Part shown: one piece after another, positions 35,601 through 50,600 of the stretch
Layout: each line of letters starts with the position of its first letter
Position numbering within the stretch: position 1 is the stretch's first letter
Program-made: the position numbers and the translations under genes
Assembly (NCBI GenBank): GCA_011033025.1
Contig: WFMF01000019.1
Span: 558,001 to 622,000 of the forward strand
Origin: Beroe forskalii
Taxonomy: Eukaryota > Ctenophora > Nuda > Beroida > Beroidae
DNA: 64,000 nt
Direction of reading: 5' to 3'
Notes under the pieces: model-generated
The model's database searches: none
Told to the model about the DNA's origin: nothing
What the model saw: the letters and a program-made list of their open reading frames with translations, nothing else

Positions 35601-38600
35601 CCACCCTGGCTCTTACCACGCACCAACTGATACTCAGGTGAGTAGCTGGCACCTGCCACCCTGGCTCTTACCACGCACCAACTGATACTCAGGTGAGTAG
35701 CTGGCACCTGCCACCCTGGCTCTTACCACGCACCAACTGATACTCAGGTGAGTAGCTGGCACCTGCCACCCTGGCTCTTACCACGCACCAACTGATACTC
35801 AGGTGAGTAGCTGGCACCTGCCACCCTGGCTCTTACCACGCACCAACTGATACTCAGGTGAGTAGCTGGCACCTGCCACCCTGGCTCTTACCACGCACCA
35901 ACTGATACTCAGGTGAGTAGCTGGCACCTGCCACCCTGGCTCTTACCACGCACCAACTGATACTCAGGTGAGTAGCTGGCACCTGCCACCTTGGCTCTTA
36001 CCACACACCAACTGATACTCAGGTGAGTATCTGGCACCTGCCACCCTGGCTCTTACCACGCACCAACTGATACTCAGTCAGGTGAGTAGCTGGCACCTGC
36101 CACCCTGGCTCTTACCACGCACCAACTGATACTCAGGTGAGTAGCTGGCACCTGCCACCCTGGCTCTTACCACGCACCAACTGATACTCAGGTGAGTAGC
36201 TGGCACCTGCCACCCTGGCTCTTACCACGCACCAACTGATACTCAGGTGAGTAGCTGGCACCTGCCACCCTGACTCTTACCACGCACCAACTGATACTCA
36301 GGTGAGTAGCTGGCACCTGCCACCCTGGCTCTTACCACGCACCAACTGATACTCAGGTGAGTAGCTGGCACCTGCCACCCTGACTCTTACCACGCACCAA
36401 CTGATACTCAGGTGAGTAGCTGGCACCTGCCACCCTGGCTCTTACCACGCACCAACTGATACTCAGGTGAGTAGCTGGCACCTGCCACCCTGGCTCTTAC
36501 CACGCCCCAACTGATACTCAGGTGAGTAGCTGGCACCTGCCACCCTGGCTCTTACCACGCACCAACTGATACTCAGGTGAGTAGCTGGCACCTGCCACCC
36601 TGGCTCTTACCACGCACCAACTGATACTCAGGTGAGTAGCTGGCACCTGCCACCCTGGCTCATACCACGCACCAACTGATACTCAGGTGAGTAGCTGGCA
36701 CCTGCCACCCTGGCTCTTACCACGCACCAACTGATTCTGATACTCAGGTGAGTAGCTGGCACCTGCCACCCTGACTCCCACGCACCAACTGATACTCAGG
36801 TGAGTAGCTGGCACCTGCCACCCTGGCTCTTACCACGCACGCACCAACTGATACTCAGGTGAGTAGCTGGCACCTGCCACCCTGGGTCTTACCACGCACC
36901 AACTGATACTCAGGTGAGCACCTGCCAGCTGGCACCTGCCACCCTGACTCTTACCACGCACCAACTGATACTCAGGTGAGTAGCTGGCACCTGCCACCCT
37001 GGCTCTTACCACGCACCAACTGATACTCAGGTGAGTAGCTGGCACCTGCCACCCTGACTCTTACCACGCACCAACTGATACTCAGGTGAGTAGCTGGCAC
37101 CTGCCACCCTGGCTCTTACCACGCACCAACTGATACTCAGGTGAGTAGCTGGCACCTGCCACCCTGGCTCTTACCACGCCCCAACTGATACTCAGGTGAG
37201 TAGCTGGCACCTGCCACCCTGGCTCTGGCTCTTACCACGCACCAACTGATACTCAGGTGAGTAGCTGGCACCTGCCACCCTGGCTCTTACCACGCCCCAA
37301 CTGATACTCAGGTGAGTAGCTGGCACCTGCCACCCTGGCTCTTACCACGCACCAACTGATACTCTGGTGAGTAGCTGGCACCTGCCACCTTGGCTCCTAC
37401 CACGCCCCAACTTGTATTAGGAAATCGATATTCATTGTATGTTTGACATAATCCAATACCCATTGAACTTAATCGATAAAACTTTGGATTGTGAAGTTGT
37501 CACTGGTAACATTTGACCTTGTGAAAGTGTAGCGTTTGAACGTGCAATGTTCATGAGACACACCCCGGTCTTAGTTATTGAACTTGCCAGGTTACTAAAT
37601 GTGATTTCTGATAAGTTTATGAGCTGTCCTAAGCGGTCCTAGGAAATCAACATCCTCCAAATCGTTTAGCTGAACGAATCCTGATTATCATGTACTCATG
37701 TAGGAATATAGGCATTTCCTTTAGGCATTTCCCTGTAGGAAATGCCAATCCTACAGGGAATACTTAACACTATTCCATACAGGTGTGTCCAGCTAAGAGT
37801 TGGTACTTTGACGCCTGCCCCTGGTGCCAGTGTAACGGACACAGCAACTGCTCTGATCATCTGCATTGTGACAACTGCCAAGGAAACACAGCAGGTAACT
37901 GCTTAACTGAGCAACTTTCAGAATCATGACATGTAGAATCATGACAATTTTGAGCTCGAACATCTACTGGGGTACTGGCGTAGGATGAGAAGGTGTTCGG
38001 GCATTATTGTCACAAAATCGTCATAATTTTTACATGATCCAGCTTGAGGTTTATTAAGATTTATGTCACAATTTTTACAAGAACCTTCTATGAATTCCGT
38101 CTGATTCCGTTAATTAAAGTATCATCATGTCTGCACTGATGGATCCTGGAGGACTCTCTCTGTTTCCTCTCACTCTGTGGCTTTCACTGTGTCAAGCATT
38201 GGCATTATGATATTAATGTATGACGTCATATCAATGCACCTTACCATAACATAAATACCTGACATGAACACCTGCAGCCCCTGGTTGGTAAAATGCAAGT
38301 GAAACTTAATATCTCTGTTCTGTATTTTTTCAGAAACAGCGTGACGTATCTGCTTGCTTGTGTTTCAACACAAGAGCTCCATGCGCGCTGCAAGTTTTGT
38401 TGAGGAATGATCGGTAATTTTTGTGACAATTTTGAGCTCGAACATCTACTGGGTAGGAGAGAAGGTGTTCTAGCATTTTTGTCATAAAAGTGTCAGGATT
38501 TTACAGGATTTTACAAGAGGTTCCTCTCCATTATTGTCATGGATTTTACGAAATTTCCGTCAATTAAAGTATCAACAAAGAGCTCTCTGTGGCTTTGCGG

Positions 38601-41600
38601 CCTGCATTATGTCTGCTCGATATCACGTTCTATGTTTTAGGCGATTTGACTGTCGTAATTTTAATTGAGCAGAGTGGATGCTTGATAACGCCCAATCGTC
38701 TACTAGCTTGAATGAAACCATATCCGTATCATGATACCGATAACAGATATTCTTAGAAATTCGTAGGAGCTTGTTCGTGTCCAGCTACGGAACGCGCCGC
38801 GTTCTTTGTCGAGGATCAATAGGTACAACTCCTGTAAAATCATGACAATTTTGGGCTAGAACATCTACTGGAGTACTGGGGTAGGATGAAGATATCATGC
38901 TTACTGTAGCGCGCGATGCAATTTATATGATCACTTCTGTATCACGTGACTAAATATTGCGCGGCGCGCGCGACGTCGGTACTTTAACCGGATGAAGGCC
39001 AAATTAAACCGTTAACTCGTGCCTGGAAAGCCAGATTGCAAATGGCCTTTATGTAGCCGCCCTTTTTAACCGGCCTTTTTAACCAGCCTTCCTTAACCGG
39101 CCCTATTGATTCAAATCGAATCATTTTTGAACCGTTTTTACCGGCCCTTTGGACAAAATTTTTTCGATTGGTTATCTGATCAAGGATTTTATGCTCTAAA
39201 ATGACCAATAAGACCCATTTATACTGAATGAATTGCATCGGAAAAAACCCAAATACCGATCAAATTTGATGATTGTGTCATATAATGAGGGATTAACTAA
39301 CGAATGGGAGTGTGTTATCGAAAATTATCACACGAGGCGTTAGCCGAGTTAGACAATTTTCGATAACACGGGATCCATGAGTTCTTTGTTTTTTTTTTGT
39401 TTTTTTGGGCACATCGAGCAAACTCGCCCCCAAGCCCTGGTGAACTTTTTGACAATGTGCTTGGTCATGGAATACTATCCTTCGTATTGTCAGACGTTGC
39501 TTTCCCCGCGAGGGAGTCAGACAACGTCGGACAACCTCTGTACCCCCTTTTATGTCCCAATTTATTTCCCCAATCTTCCCCATTCATTTCCCATCTGTAA
39601 TATTTCATAATTAATGTATCTGAAAGTAAAATTGCTGGTTTGTAAGTATGTTCAATAACGTTATAGCTAGCGTATTAGCGCCCATTTTTTCTACATGTAT
39701 TCCATAATTAGCGTTATTTCGTCCATTGGATCCATTCCCTTTTCCTGCGCCTCTGCGTCCATGTGAATTTTAGGAGTGATTTATACTGGCCGGGAAACCG
39801 CCCCACTCCAGTGTAGACACTGCAGTGTTCCCTACAATAACTGAGCCTTCCTTTCAGGAGAGCATTGTGACTCGTGTGGTGACGGTTACTATGGCAACCC
39901 CGCTAACAATGGTGTCTGTGAGCCGTGTGCTTGTGGAAGGCACTCCAAGCCCTTCTGTGACAACGTTTCAGGGAGGTGTCAGTGCGATGCCTGGGGAGTG
40001 ACCGGACTCAAATGTGAAAAGTGCTCAACAGGTACCTCTTGTAATGTTGAAAACAATGGGGTGTTTATTGGGGGGTTGCGCCCCCTCCATTGCATTCGGT
40101 GGCTAATCTTAACAGGGTCTTTTTCTGCAGATCAGTTCCGTGGGAACCCTAACCAGCAACCTGACGGCCAGTGCTATAAGCAGCTCAGAATGGAGGAACC
40201 CATCAAAGAAACCATCAAATTTCAAAAGGTCGGGACACTTTCCAGCGTGTTAGACCGATTAGGTTGTGATTTGTGTTCGTCCTATTTACCAAAAAAGCCG
40301 GGATTTTTCCCAAAACCGTTAATTTGCTATTTCATAAACGCAGAAAAATGTGCAATTTCAAAATTCTGAAGACACCCGTGTCTCAGATACACGAGTCTTA
40401 CTGAAAAGACTGAATGGCAAAGTTTCAGCCAAAGTTTTCGGGTCCCCAAGTTCTAATGCGACGTGTCAACGTATTAAAGATGAGTCCTATTGTAACCCCT
40501 GACTCCCTTATCAGATGAGCCTGGTAGTAGATCTGAACTCCCGAGTGTCACACGACGTCGTGATAACGATGAAGACCCCTTTGGTTCGGCAGTTCGTGCT
40601 CACTGCTTCCGTTGTTTACGCCGACAACGTTACCTACTCTGTTGTGAGTTTTGTACCGCCCTCGCCAGGGCGGAAACTCCTATTCGGGAATAAATAGGGG
40701 GCCTATCTAGCCGGAAATAAATAGGGGGACCTATCTAGCCAGGAATCAATAGGGGGCCTATCTAGCTGGGAATAAATAGGGGACCTATCTAGCTGGGAAT
40801 AAATAGGGGGACCTATCTAGCCGGGAATAAATAGGGGGCCTATCTAGCCGGGAATAAATAGGGGGCCTATCTAGCCGGGAATAAATAGGGGCCCCTTAGC
40901 CCGGGGAAAAATAGGGGCTATCTAGCGAAAAATAGGGGGGCCCTTTGGGGAATAAATGGGGGCATTGCGGGGAAAAAAGGGGACCTACTAGCCCGGGAAA
41001 AAAGGGGCCTTCAGGGGGAAAAAAGGGGCCCATTCCCGGGAAAAAAGGGGCATTTTGGGGGGGAAAAATGGGGGGCCTTTTCACCCGGGAAAAAAGGGGC
41101 CTATTCCCGGGAAAAAATGGGGGTCTATCGGGGTTGGGGAAAAATGGGGCCTACAGCCGGGAATAAAAGGGGCCTATTCCCGGGAAAAATAGGGGCATCA
41201 GAAAAAATCAATGGGGGGACCATTAAAAAATTTTTTAAATCTTGGTTTTGTTTAAACACCAAGCCTGCAATATGTAGGAAAGATACCCCCCGAGTGCAAG
41301 TTGGGGCAGACATACAAGGGGTGGATTGGTTGGGGGGGGGGCAAAACCCCCAGACTCATTGGTCTCCCCCCTCCGGGCCAAAGTTTCATAAAGGGAAAGG
41401 GGGTTCTTTCAGAGTGTTTCATTGCCTCATCATTGCCACTTTTGAATGAAGGGAAAATCAAAATCCCCTCCCTCCATCCCCCTCCCTCCACCCCTTTCCC
41501 CTCTTCCACTCCCTCCATCCCCCACCCTCCCTTTTTCCCTTTTCCCTTCCCCCCCCCCCCTCCCCTCCCCCTTTCCCCTTCCACCCCCCCTCCAACATCC

Positions 41601-44600
41601 CCACCCCATCCCCTTCCCCTTCCCTCCCCCCCTCCCTCCCCCCCTCCCCCCCCCTCCCCCCCCCCCCCTTTCCCCCCCCCTCCCCACCCCCCCTTCCCTT
41701 TCCCCCTCCCCTCCCCTCTCCCTCCTCCCCCCCCCACCTTCCCCCTCCCCCCCCCTTTCTCCCCCCCCCCCCCCCTCCTCCTTTTCACCCCATCCCTCCT
41801 CCATCCTTCCTCCATCCCCTTCCTCCCCCATCCCCATTTCCTTCCCCTCTCTCCATCCTGTCCCTGTTTTTCTTGAAGCAGCTGGACGTTAGAGGGTTAG
41901 AGCAGCAATATCTGACAATGTCTCCCCACCAGGCCAGTGGCCCAGTTCTAGATTGACTAAAGCAGTTCTTCATGTTTTCTTTATACACTGTATAAATCAT
42001 CTATATACATCTTCCTCCTTACTTGGACAGTGCTTACACTGCACTGCTATACACCCTACCACAGTATACCACTGCTATACACTGTTATACACTGTTATAC
42101 ACTGTATACAGTGCCCTTACACTGTTATACACTGTTATACACTGTTATACACTGCTATACACTGCTATACACTGTTATACACTATTATACACTGTTATAC
42201 ACTGTTATACACTGTACACTGCTATACACACAACACACTGTTATACACTGTCATGCACTATACACTGCTATACACTGCTATACACTGTTATACACTGCAC
42301 TGCTATACACTGTACACTGTTNNNNNNNNNNNNNNNNNNNNNNNNNNNNNNNNNNNNNNNNNNNNNNNNNNNNNNNNNNNNNNNNNNNNNNNNNNNNNNN
42401 NNNNNNNNNNNNNNNNNNNNNGAAAAACTCAGGTGGTGCTGGCACCTGCCCCCGGCCTTTCCACGCACCAACTTTCTCAGGGGGGCGGCACCCCATCCAC
42501 CCCAACTGACTCCGGTGGTGCTGGACCCGCCCCCTGCCACCACGCCCCAACTTGTTACTCAGGTGGTGTGGTTTTTTCCCCCGGTTTTTTAAAAAAAAAA
42601 CCCAACTTTCTGGTGGGGGCCCGCCACCCCGGCCTTACCACGCCCAACTGAATGGGGGAGGCTGGCACCTGCCACCCTGGCTCTTACCACGCACCAACTG
42701 ATACTCAGGTGAGTAGCTGGCACCTGCCACCCTCGCTCTTACCACGCACCAACTGTTACTCAGGTGAGTAGCTGGCACCTGCCACCTGAAACAACACCAC
42801 GCACCAACTGATACTGAGGTGAGAGTAGCTGGCACCTGCCACCCTGGCTCTTACCACGCACCAACTGATACTCAGGTGAGTAGCTGGCACCTGCCACCCT
42901 GGCTCTTACCACGCACCAACTGATACTCAGGTGAGTAGCTGGCACCTGCCACCCTGGCTCTTACCACGCACCAACTGGATACTCAGGTGAGGTAGCTGGC
43001 ACCTGCCACCCTGGCTCTTACCACGCACCAACTGATACTCAGGTGAGTAGCTGGCACCTGCCACCTGGCTCTTACCACGCACCAACTGATACTCAGGTGA
43101 GTAGCTGGCACCTGCCACCCTGGCTCTTACCACGCACCAACTGATACTCAGGTGAGTAGCTGGTTGCCTGCCACCTGGCTCTTACCACGCACCAACTGAT
43201 ACTCAGGTGAGGCTGGTACCCTGCCGCTACCACGCACCAACTGATACTCGGGTGAGTATTGGCACTGCCACCCTGGCTCTTACCGCACCAACTGATACTC
43301 AGGTGAGTAGCTGGCACCTGCCACCCTGGCTCTTTACCACGCCCCAACTGATACTCAGGTGAGTAGCTGGCACCTGCCACCCTGGCTCTACCACGCACCA
43401 ACTGATACTCAGGTGAGTAGCAACCTGCCACCCTGGCTCACCACGCACCCAACTGATACTCAGGTGGTAGCTGGCACCTGCCACCCTGGCTCTTACCACG
43501 CACCAACTGATACTCAGGTGAGTAGCTGGCACCTGCCACCCTGGCTCTTACCACGCACCAACTGATACTCAGGTGGTAGCTGGCACCTGCCACCCTGGCT
43601 CTTACCAGGCACCAACTGATACTCAGGTGAGTAGCTGGCACCTGCCACCCTGGCTCTTACCACGCACCAACTGATGCTCAGGTGAGTAGCTGGCACCTGC
43701 CGCCCTGGCTCTTACCACGCACCAACTGATACTCAGGTGAGTAGCTGGCACATGCCACCCTGGCTCTTACCACGCATTAACTGCAGGTGAGTAACTGCAC
43801 CTGCCATACCAGCACCAACTGATACTCAGGTGAGTAGCTGGCACCTGCCACCCTGGCTCTTACCACGCACCAACTGATACTCAGGTGAGTAGCTGGCACC
43901 TGCCACCCTGGCTCTTACCACGCACCAACTGATACTCAGGTGGTAGCTGGCACCTGCCACCCTGGCTCTACCACGCACCAACTGATGCTCTGGTGAGTAG
44001 CTGGCACCTGCCACCCTGGCTGTTACCACGCACCAACTGATACTCAGGTGAGTAGCTGGCACCTGCCACCCTGGCTCTACCACGCACCAGGTGAAGCTGG
44101 ATGCCAACCTGGCTCTTACCACGCACCAACTGATACTCAGGAGTAGCTGCACCTGCCACCCTGGCTCTTACCGCACCAACTGATACTCAGGTGAGTAGCT
44201 GGCACCTGCCACCCTGGTCTACCACGCACCAACCGATACTCAGGTGAGTAGCTGGCATCTGCCACCCTGGCTCTACCACGCACCAACTGATACTCAGGTG
44301 AGTAGCTGGCACCTGCCACCCTGGCTCTTACCACGCACCAACTGATACTCAGGTGAGTAGCTGGCACCTGCCACCCTGGCTCTTACCACGCACCAACTGA
44401 TACTCAGGTGAGTAGCTGGCACCTGCCACCCTGGCTCTTACCACGCACCAACTGATACTCAGGTGAGTAGCTGGCACCTGCCACCCTGGCTCTTACCACG
44501 CACCAACTGATACTCAGGTGAGTAGCTGGCACCTGCCACCCTGGCTCTTACCACGCACCAACTGATACTCAGGTGAGTAGCTGGCACCTGCCACCCTGGC

Positions 44601-47600
44601 TCTTACCACGCACCAACTGATACTCAGGTGAGTAGCTGGCACCTGCCACCCTGGCTCTTACCACGCACCAACTGATACTCAGGTGAGTAGCTGGCACCTG
44701 CCACCCTGGCTCTTACCACGCACCAACTGATACTCAGGTGAGTAGCTGGCACCTGCCACCCTGGCTCTTACCACGCACCAACTGATACTCAGGTGAGTAG
44801 CTGGCACCTGCCACCCTGGCTCTTACCACGCACCAACTGATACTCAGGTGAGTAGCTGGCACCTGCCACCCTGTCCCACGCACCAACTGATACTCAGGTG
44901 AGTAGCTGGCACCTGCCACCCTGGCTCTTACCACGCACCAACTGATACTCAGGTGAGCTGCCACCTGGGCACCTGCCACTGATACTCAGGTGTAGCTGGC
45001 ACCTTACCACGCACCAACTGATACTCAGGTGAGTAGCTGGCACCTGCCACCCTGGCTCTTACCACGCACCAACTACCACTCAGGTGAGATACACAGCTGG
45101 CACCTGCCACCCTGGCTCTTACCACGCACCAACTGATACTCAGGTGAGTAGCTGGCACCTGCCACCCTGGCTCTTACCACGCACCAACTGATACTCAGGT
45201 GAGTAGCTGGCACCTGCCACCCTGGCTCTTACCACGCACCAACTGATACTCAGGTGAGTAGCTGGCACCTGCCACCCTGGCTCTTACCACGCACCAACTG
45301 ATACTCAGGTGAGTAGCTGGCACCTGCCACCCCCTGCAACGTACTCTCTGGTACCACCTGGCACCAACTGATACTCAGGTGAGTAGCTGGCACCTGCCAC
45401 CCTGGCTCTTACCACGCACCAACTGATACTCAGGTGAGTAGCTGGCACCTGCCACCCTGGCTCTTACCACGCACCAACTGATACTCAGGTGAGTAGCTGG
45501 CACCTGCCACCCTGGCTCTTACCACGCACCAACTGATACTCAGGTGAGTAGCTGGCACCTGCCACCCTGGCTCTTACCACGCACCAACTGATACTCAGGT
45601 GAGTAGCTGGCACCTGCCACCCTGGCTCCACGCACCAACCTCAGGTGAGGCTGGCACCTGCCACCCTGGCTCTTACCACGCACCAACTGATACTCAGGTG
45701 AGTAGCTGGCACCTGCCACCCTGGCTCTTACCACGCACCAACTGATACTCAGGTGAGTAGCTGGCACCTGCCACCCTGGCTCTTACCACGCACCAACTGA
45801 TACTCAGGTGAGTAGCTGGCACCTGCCACCCTGGCTCTTACCACGCACCAACTGATACTCAGGTGAGTAGCTGGCACCTGCCACCCTGGCTCTTACCACG
45901 CACCAACTGATACTCAGGTGAGTAGCTGGCACCTGCCACCCTGGCTCTTACCACACCAACTGATACTCAGCTGGCACCTGCCACCCTGGCTCTTACCACG
46001 CACCAACTGATACTCAGGTGAGTAGCTGGCACCTGCCACCCTGGCTCTTACCACGCACCAACTGATACTCAGGTGAGTAGCTGGCACCTGCCACCCTGGC
46101 TCTTACCACGCACCAACTGATACTCAGGTGAGTAGCTGGCACCTGCCACCCTGGAACCTGGCTCTTACCACGCACCAACTGATACTCAGGTGAGTAGCTG
46201 GCACCTGCCACCCTGGCTCTTACCACGCACCAACTGATACTCAGGTGAGTAGCTGGCACCTGCCACCCTGGCTCTTACCACGCACCAACTGATACTCAGG
46301 TGAGTAGCTGGCACCTGCCACCCTGGCTCTTACCACGCACCAACTGATACTCAGGTGAGTAGCTGGCACCTGCCACCCTGGCTCTTACCACGCACCAACT
46401 GATACTCTGGTGAGTAGCTGGCACCTGCCACCCTGGCTCTTACCACGCACCAACTGATACTCAGGTGAGTAGCTGGCACCTGCCACCCTGGCTCTTACCA
46501 CGCACCAACTGATACTCAGGTGAGTAGCTGGCACCTGCCAACCTGGCTCTTACCACGTACCAACTGATACTCAGGTGAGTAGCTGGCACCTGCCACCCTG
46601 GCTCTTACCACGCACCAACTGATACTCAGGTGAGTAGCTGGCACCTGCCACCCTGGTTCCTACCACGCACCAACTGATACTCAGGTGAGTAGCTGGCATC
46701 TGCCACCCTGGCTCTTACCACGCACCAACTGATACTCATGTGAGTAGCTGGCACCTGCCACCCTGGCTCTTACCACGCACCAACTGATACTCAGGTGAGT
46801 AGCTGGCACCTGCCACCCTGGCTCTTACCACGCACCAACTGATACTCAGGTGAGTAGCTGGCACCTGCCACCCTGGCTCTTACCACGCACCAACTGATAC
46901 TCAGGTGAGTAGCTGGCACCTGCCACCCTGGCTCTTACCACGCACCAACTGATACTCAGGTGAGTAGCTGGCACCTGCCACCCTGGCTCTTACCACGCAC
47001 CAACTGATACTCAGGTGAGTAGCTGGCACCTGCCACCCTGGCTCTTACCACGCACCAACTGATACTCAGGTGAGTAGCTGGCACCTGCCACCCTGGCTCT
47101 TACCACGCACCAACTGATACTCAGGTGAGTAGCTGGCACCACCCTGGCTCTTACCGCACCAACTGATACTCAGGTGGTAGCTGGCTGCCACCCTGGCTCT
47201 TACCACGCACCAACTGATACTCAGGTGAGTAGCTGGCACCTGCCACCCTGGCTCTTACCACGCACCAACTGATACTCAGGTGAGTAGCTGGCACCTGCCA
47301 CCCTGGCTCTTACCACGCACCAACTGATACTCAGGTGAGTAGCTGGCACCTGCCACCCTGGCGCCTGCCACCCTGGCTCTTACCACGCACCAACTGATAC
47401 TCAGGTGAGTAGCTGGCACCTGCCACCCTGGCTCTTACCACGCACCAACTGATGGCTGGCACCTGCCACCCTCTCCGGGTGAGTAGCTGGCACCTGCCAC
47501 CCTGGCGTACCTTACCACGCACCAACTGATACTCAGGTGAGTAGCTGGCACCTGCCACCCTGGCTCTTACCACGCACCAACTGATACTCAGGTGGCACCT

Positions 47601-50600
47601 GCCACCCTGGCTCTTACCACGCACCAACTGATACTCAGGTGAGTAGCTGGCACCTGCCACCCTGGCTCTTACCACGCACCAACTGATACTCAGGTGAGTA
47701 GCTGGCACCTGCCACCCTGGCTCTTACCACGCACCAACTGACCCTTACAGGTGATACTCAGGTGAGTAGCTGGCACCTGCCACCCTGGCTCTTACCACGC
47801 ACCAACTGATACTCAGGTGAGTAGCTGGCACCTGCCACCCTGGCTCTTACCACGCACCAACTGATACTCAGGTGAGTAGCTGGCACCTGCTGGCTCACCA
47901 CGCACCCTGATACTCAGGTTACCACGCACCAACTGATACTCAGGTGAGTAGCTGGCACCTGCCACCCTGGCTCTTACCACGCACCAACTGATACTCAGGT
48001 GAGTAGCTGGCACCTGCCACCCTGGCTCTTACCACGCACCAACTGATACTCAGGTGAGTAGCTGGCACCTGCCACCCTGGCTCTTACCACGCACCAACTG
48101 ATACTCAGGTGAGTAGCTGGCACCTGCCACCCTGGCTCTTACCACGCACCAACTGATACTCAGGTGAGTAGCTGGCACCTGCCACCCTGGCTCTTACCAC
48201 GCACCAACTGATACTCAGGGTGAGTAGCTGGCACCTGCCACCCTGGCTCTTACCACGCACCAACTGATACTCAGGTGAGTAGCTGGCACCTGCCACCCTG
48301 GCTCTTACCACGCACCAACTGATACTGGCTGGCACCTGCCAGGTGAGTAGCTGGCACCTGCCACCCTGGGCTTACCACGCACCAACTGAGTAGCTGGCAC
48401 CTGCCACCCTGGCTCTTACCACGCACCAACTGATACTCAGGTGAGTAGCTGGCACCTGCCACCCTGGCTCTTACCACGCACCAACTGATACCAGGTACCA
48501 GGCACCAACTGTAGCTCAGGGAGTAGCTGGCACCTGCCACCCTGGCTCTTACCACGCACCAACTGATACTCAGGTGAGTAGCTGGCACCTGCCACCCTGG
48601 CTCTTACCACGCACCAACTGATACTCAGGTGAGTAGCTGGCACCTGCCACCCTGGCTCTTACCACGCCCCAACTGATACTCAGGTGAGTAGCTGGCACCT
48701 GCCACCCTGGCTCTTACCACGCACCAACTGATACTCAGGTGAGTAGCTGGCACCTGCCACCCTGGCTCTTACCGCACCAACTGATACCCAGGTGGTAGCT
48801 GGCACCTGCCACCCTGGCACCTACACCAACTGATACTCAGGTGAGTAGCTGGCACCTGGCCTTACCACGCACCCTGATACTTTACCACCCTGGCTCTTAC
48901 CACGCACCAACTGATACTCAGGTGAGATGATGATTTACAGTTTAGTTTCCTCCTTTGTTTTATTCTTGTATTAGGAAATCGATATTCATTGTATGTTTGT
49001 CATAATCCAATACCCATTGAACTTAATCGATAAAACTTTGGATTGTGAATTTGTCACTGGTAACATTTGACCTTGTGAAAGTGTAGCGTTTGAACGTGCA
49101 ATGTTCAGGAGACACACCCCGGTTATTGGAATTGCCAGGTTACTAAATGTGATTTCTGATAAGCTGTCCTAAGAGGTCCTAGGAAATGAACATCCTCCAA
49201 ATCGTCTAGCTGAACGAATCCCGATTATCATGTACTCATGTAGGAATATAGGCATTTCCTTTAGGCACTTCCCTGTAGGAAATGCCAATCCTACAGGGAA
49301 TACTTAACACTTTTCCACTCAGGTGTGTCCAGCTAAGAGTTGGTACTTTGACGCCTGCCCCTGGTGCCAGTGTAACGGACACAGCAACTGCTCTGATCAT
49401 CTGCATTGTGACAACTGCCAAGGAAACACAGCAGGTAACTGCTTAACTGAGCAACTTTCAGAATCATGACGACATGTAGAATCATGAAAATTTGAGCTCG
49501 AACATCTACTGGGGTACTTGGGTAGGAGAGTTGAATAATTCAAAAACTGGCACTTAGAAATTGATGAAACTTGCCAAATTTACTTATCAGACATTGATAA
49601 ACATTCCTGTGGAGTTTTATGAAAATCAACGGAGCCGTTTTTATTTTAAATGCAAGGAAAGTTTTCAAAAATGTATACCGTGCAAAAAATTGAAAAAGTC
49701 GAATAATTCGAAGGCTGGCACTTAGAAATTGATAAAACTTTCCAAATTTACTTATTAGACATTGACAAACATTCCTGCGGAGTTTTATAAAAATCAACGG
49801 AGCCGTTTTCATTTTAAACACAAGGAAAGTTTTCAAAAAATCAAAAATCGAAAAAGTCGAATAATTCAAAAACTGGCACTTAGAAATTGATGAAACTTGC
49901 CAAATTTACTTATCAGACATTGAAGAACATTCCTATGGAGTTTTATGAAAATCAACGGAGCCGTTTTTATTTTAAACGCAAGGAAAGTTTTCAAAAATGT
50001 ATACCGTGCAAAAAATCGAAAAAAGTCGAATAATTCAAAAACTGGCTCTTAGAAATTGATGAAACTTGCCAAATTTACTTATGAGACATTGATGAACATT
50101 CCTGTGGAGTTTTATGAAAATCAACGGAGCCGTTTTTATTTTAAACGCAAGGAAAGTTTTCAAAAATGTATACCGTTCAAAAAATCGAAAAAGTCGAATA
50201 ATTCAAAACTGGCACTTAGAAATTGATGAAACTTGCCAAATTTACTTATCACATATTGATAAACATTCCTGGGGAGTTTTATAAAAATCAACGGAGCCGT
50301 TTTCATTTTAAACACAAGGAAAGTTTTCAAAAATGTATACCGTGCAAAAAATCGAAAAAGTCGAATAATTCAAAAACTGGCACTTAGAAATTGATGAAAC
50401 TTGCCAAATTTACTTATCAGATATTGATAAACATTCCTGGGGAGTTTTATAAAAATCAACGGAGCCGTTTTTATTTTAAACGCAAGGAAAATTTTCAAAA
50501 ATGTATACCGTGCAAAAAATCGAAAAAGTCGAATAATTCAAAACCTGGCGCTTAGAAATTGATAAAACTTTCCAAATTTACTTATCAGACATTGATAGAC

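Noticed and set aside
41252-41892. Glycine- and proline-rich frames up to 191 codons
   Set aside because: Pure composition effect of the C/T tract.
42635-48643. Many minus-strand frames of SPEYQLVRGKSQGGRCQ type
   Set aside because: Antisense shadows of the 55-bp exon 19 donor array.
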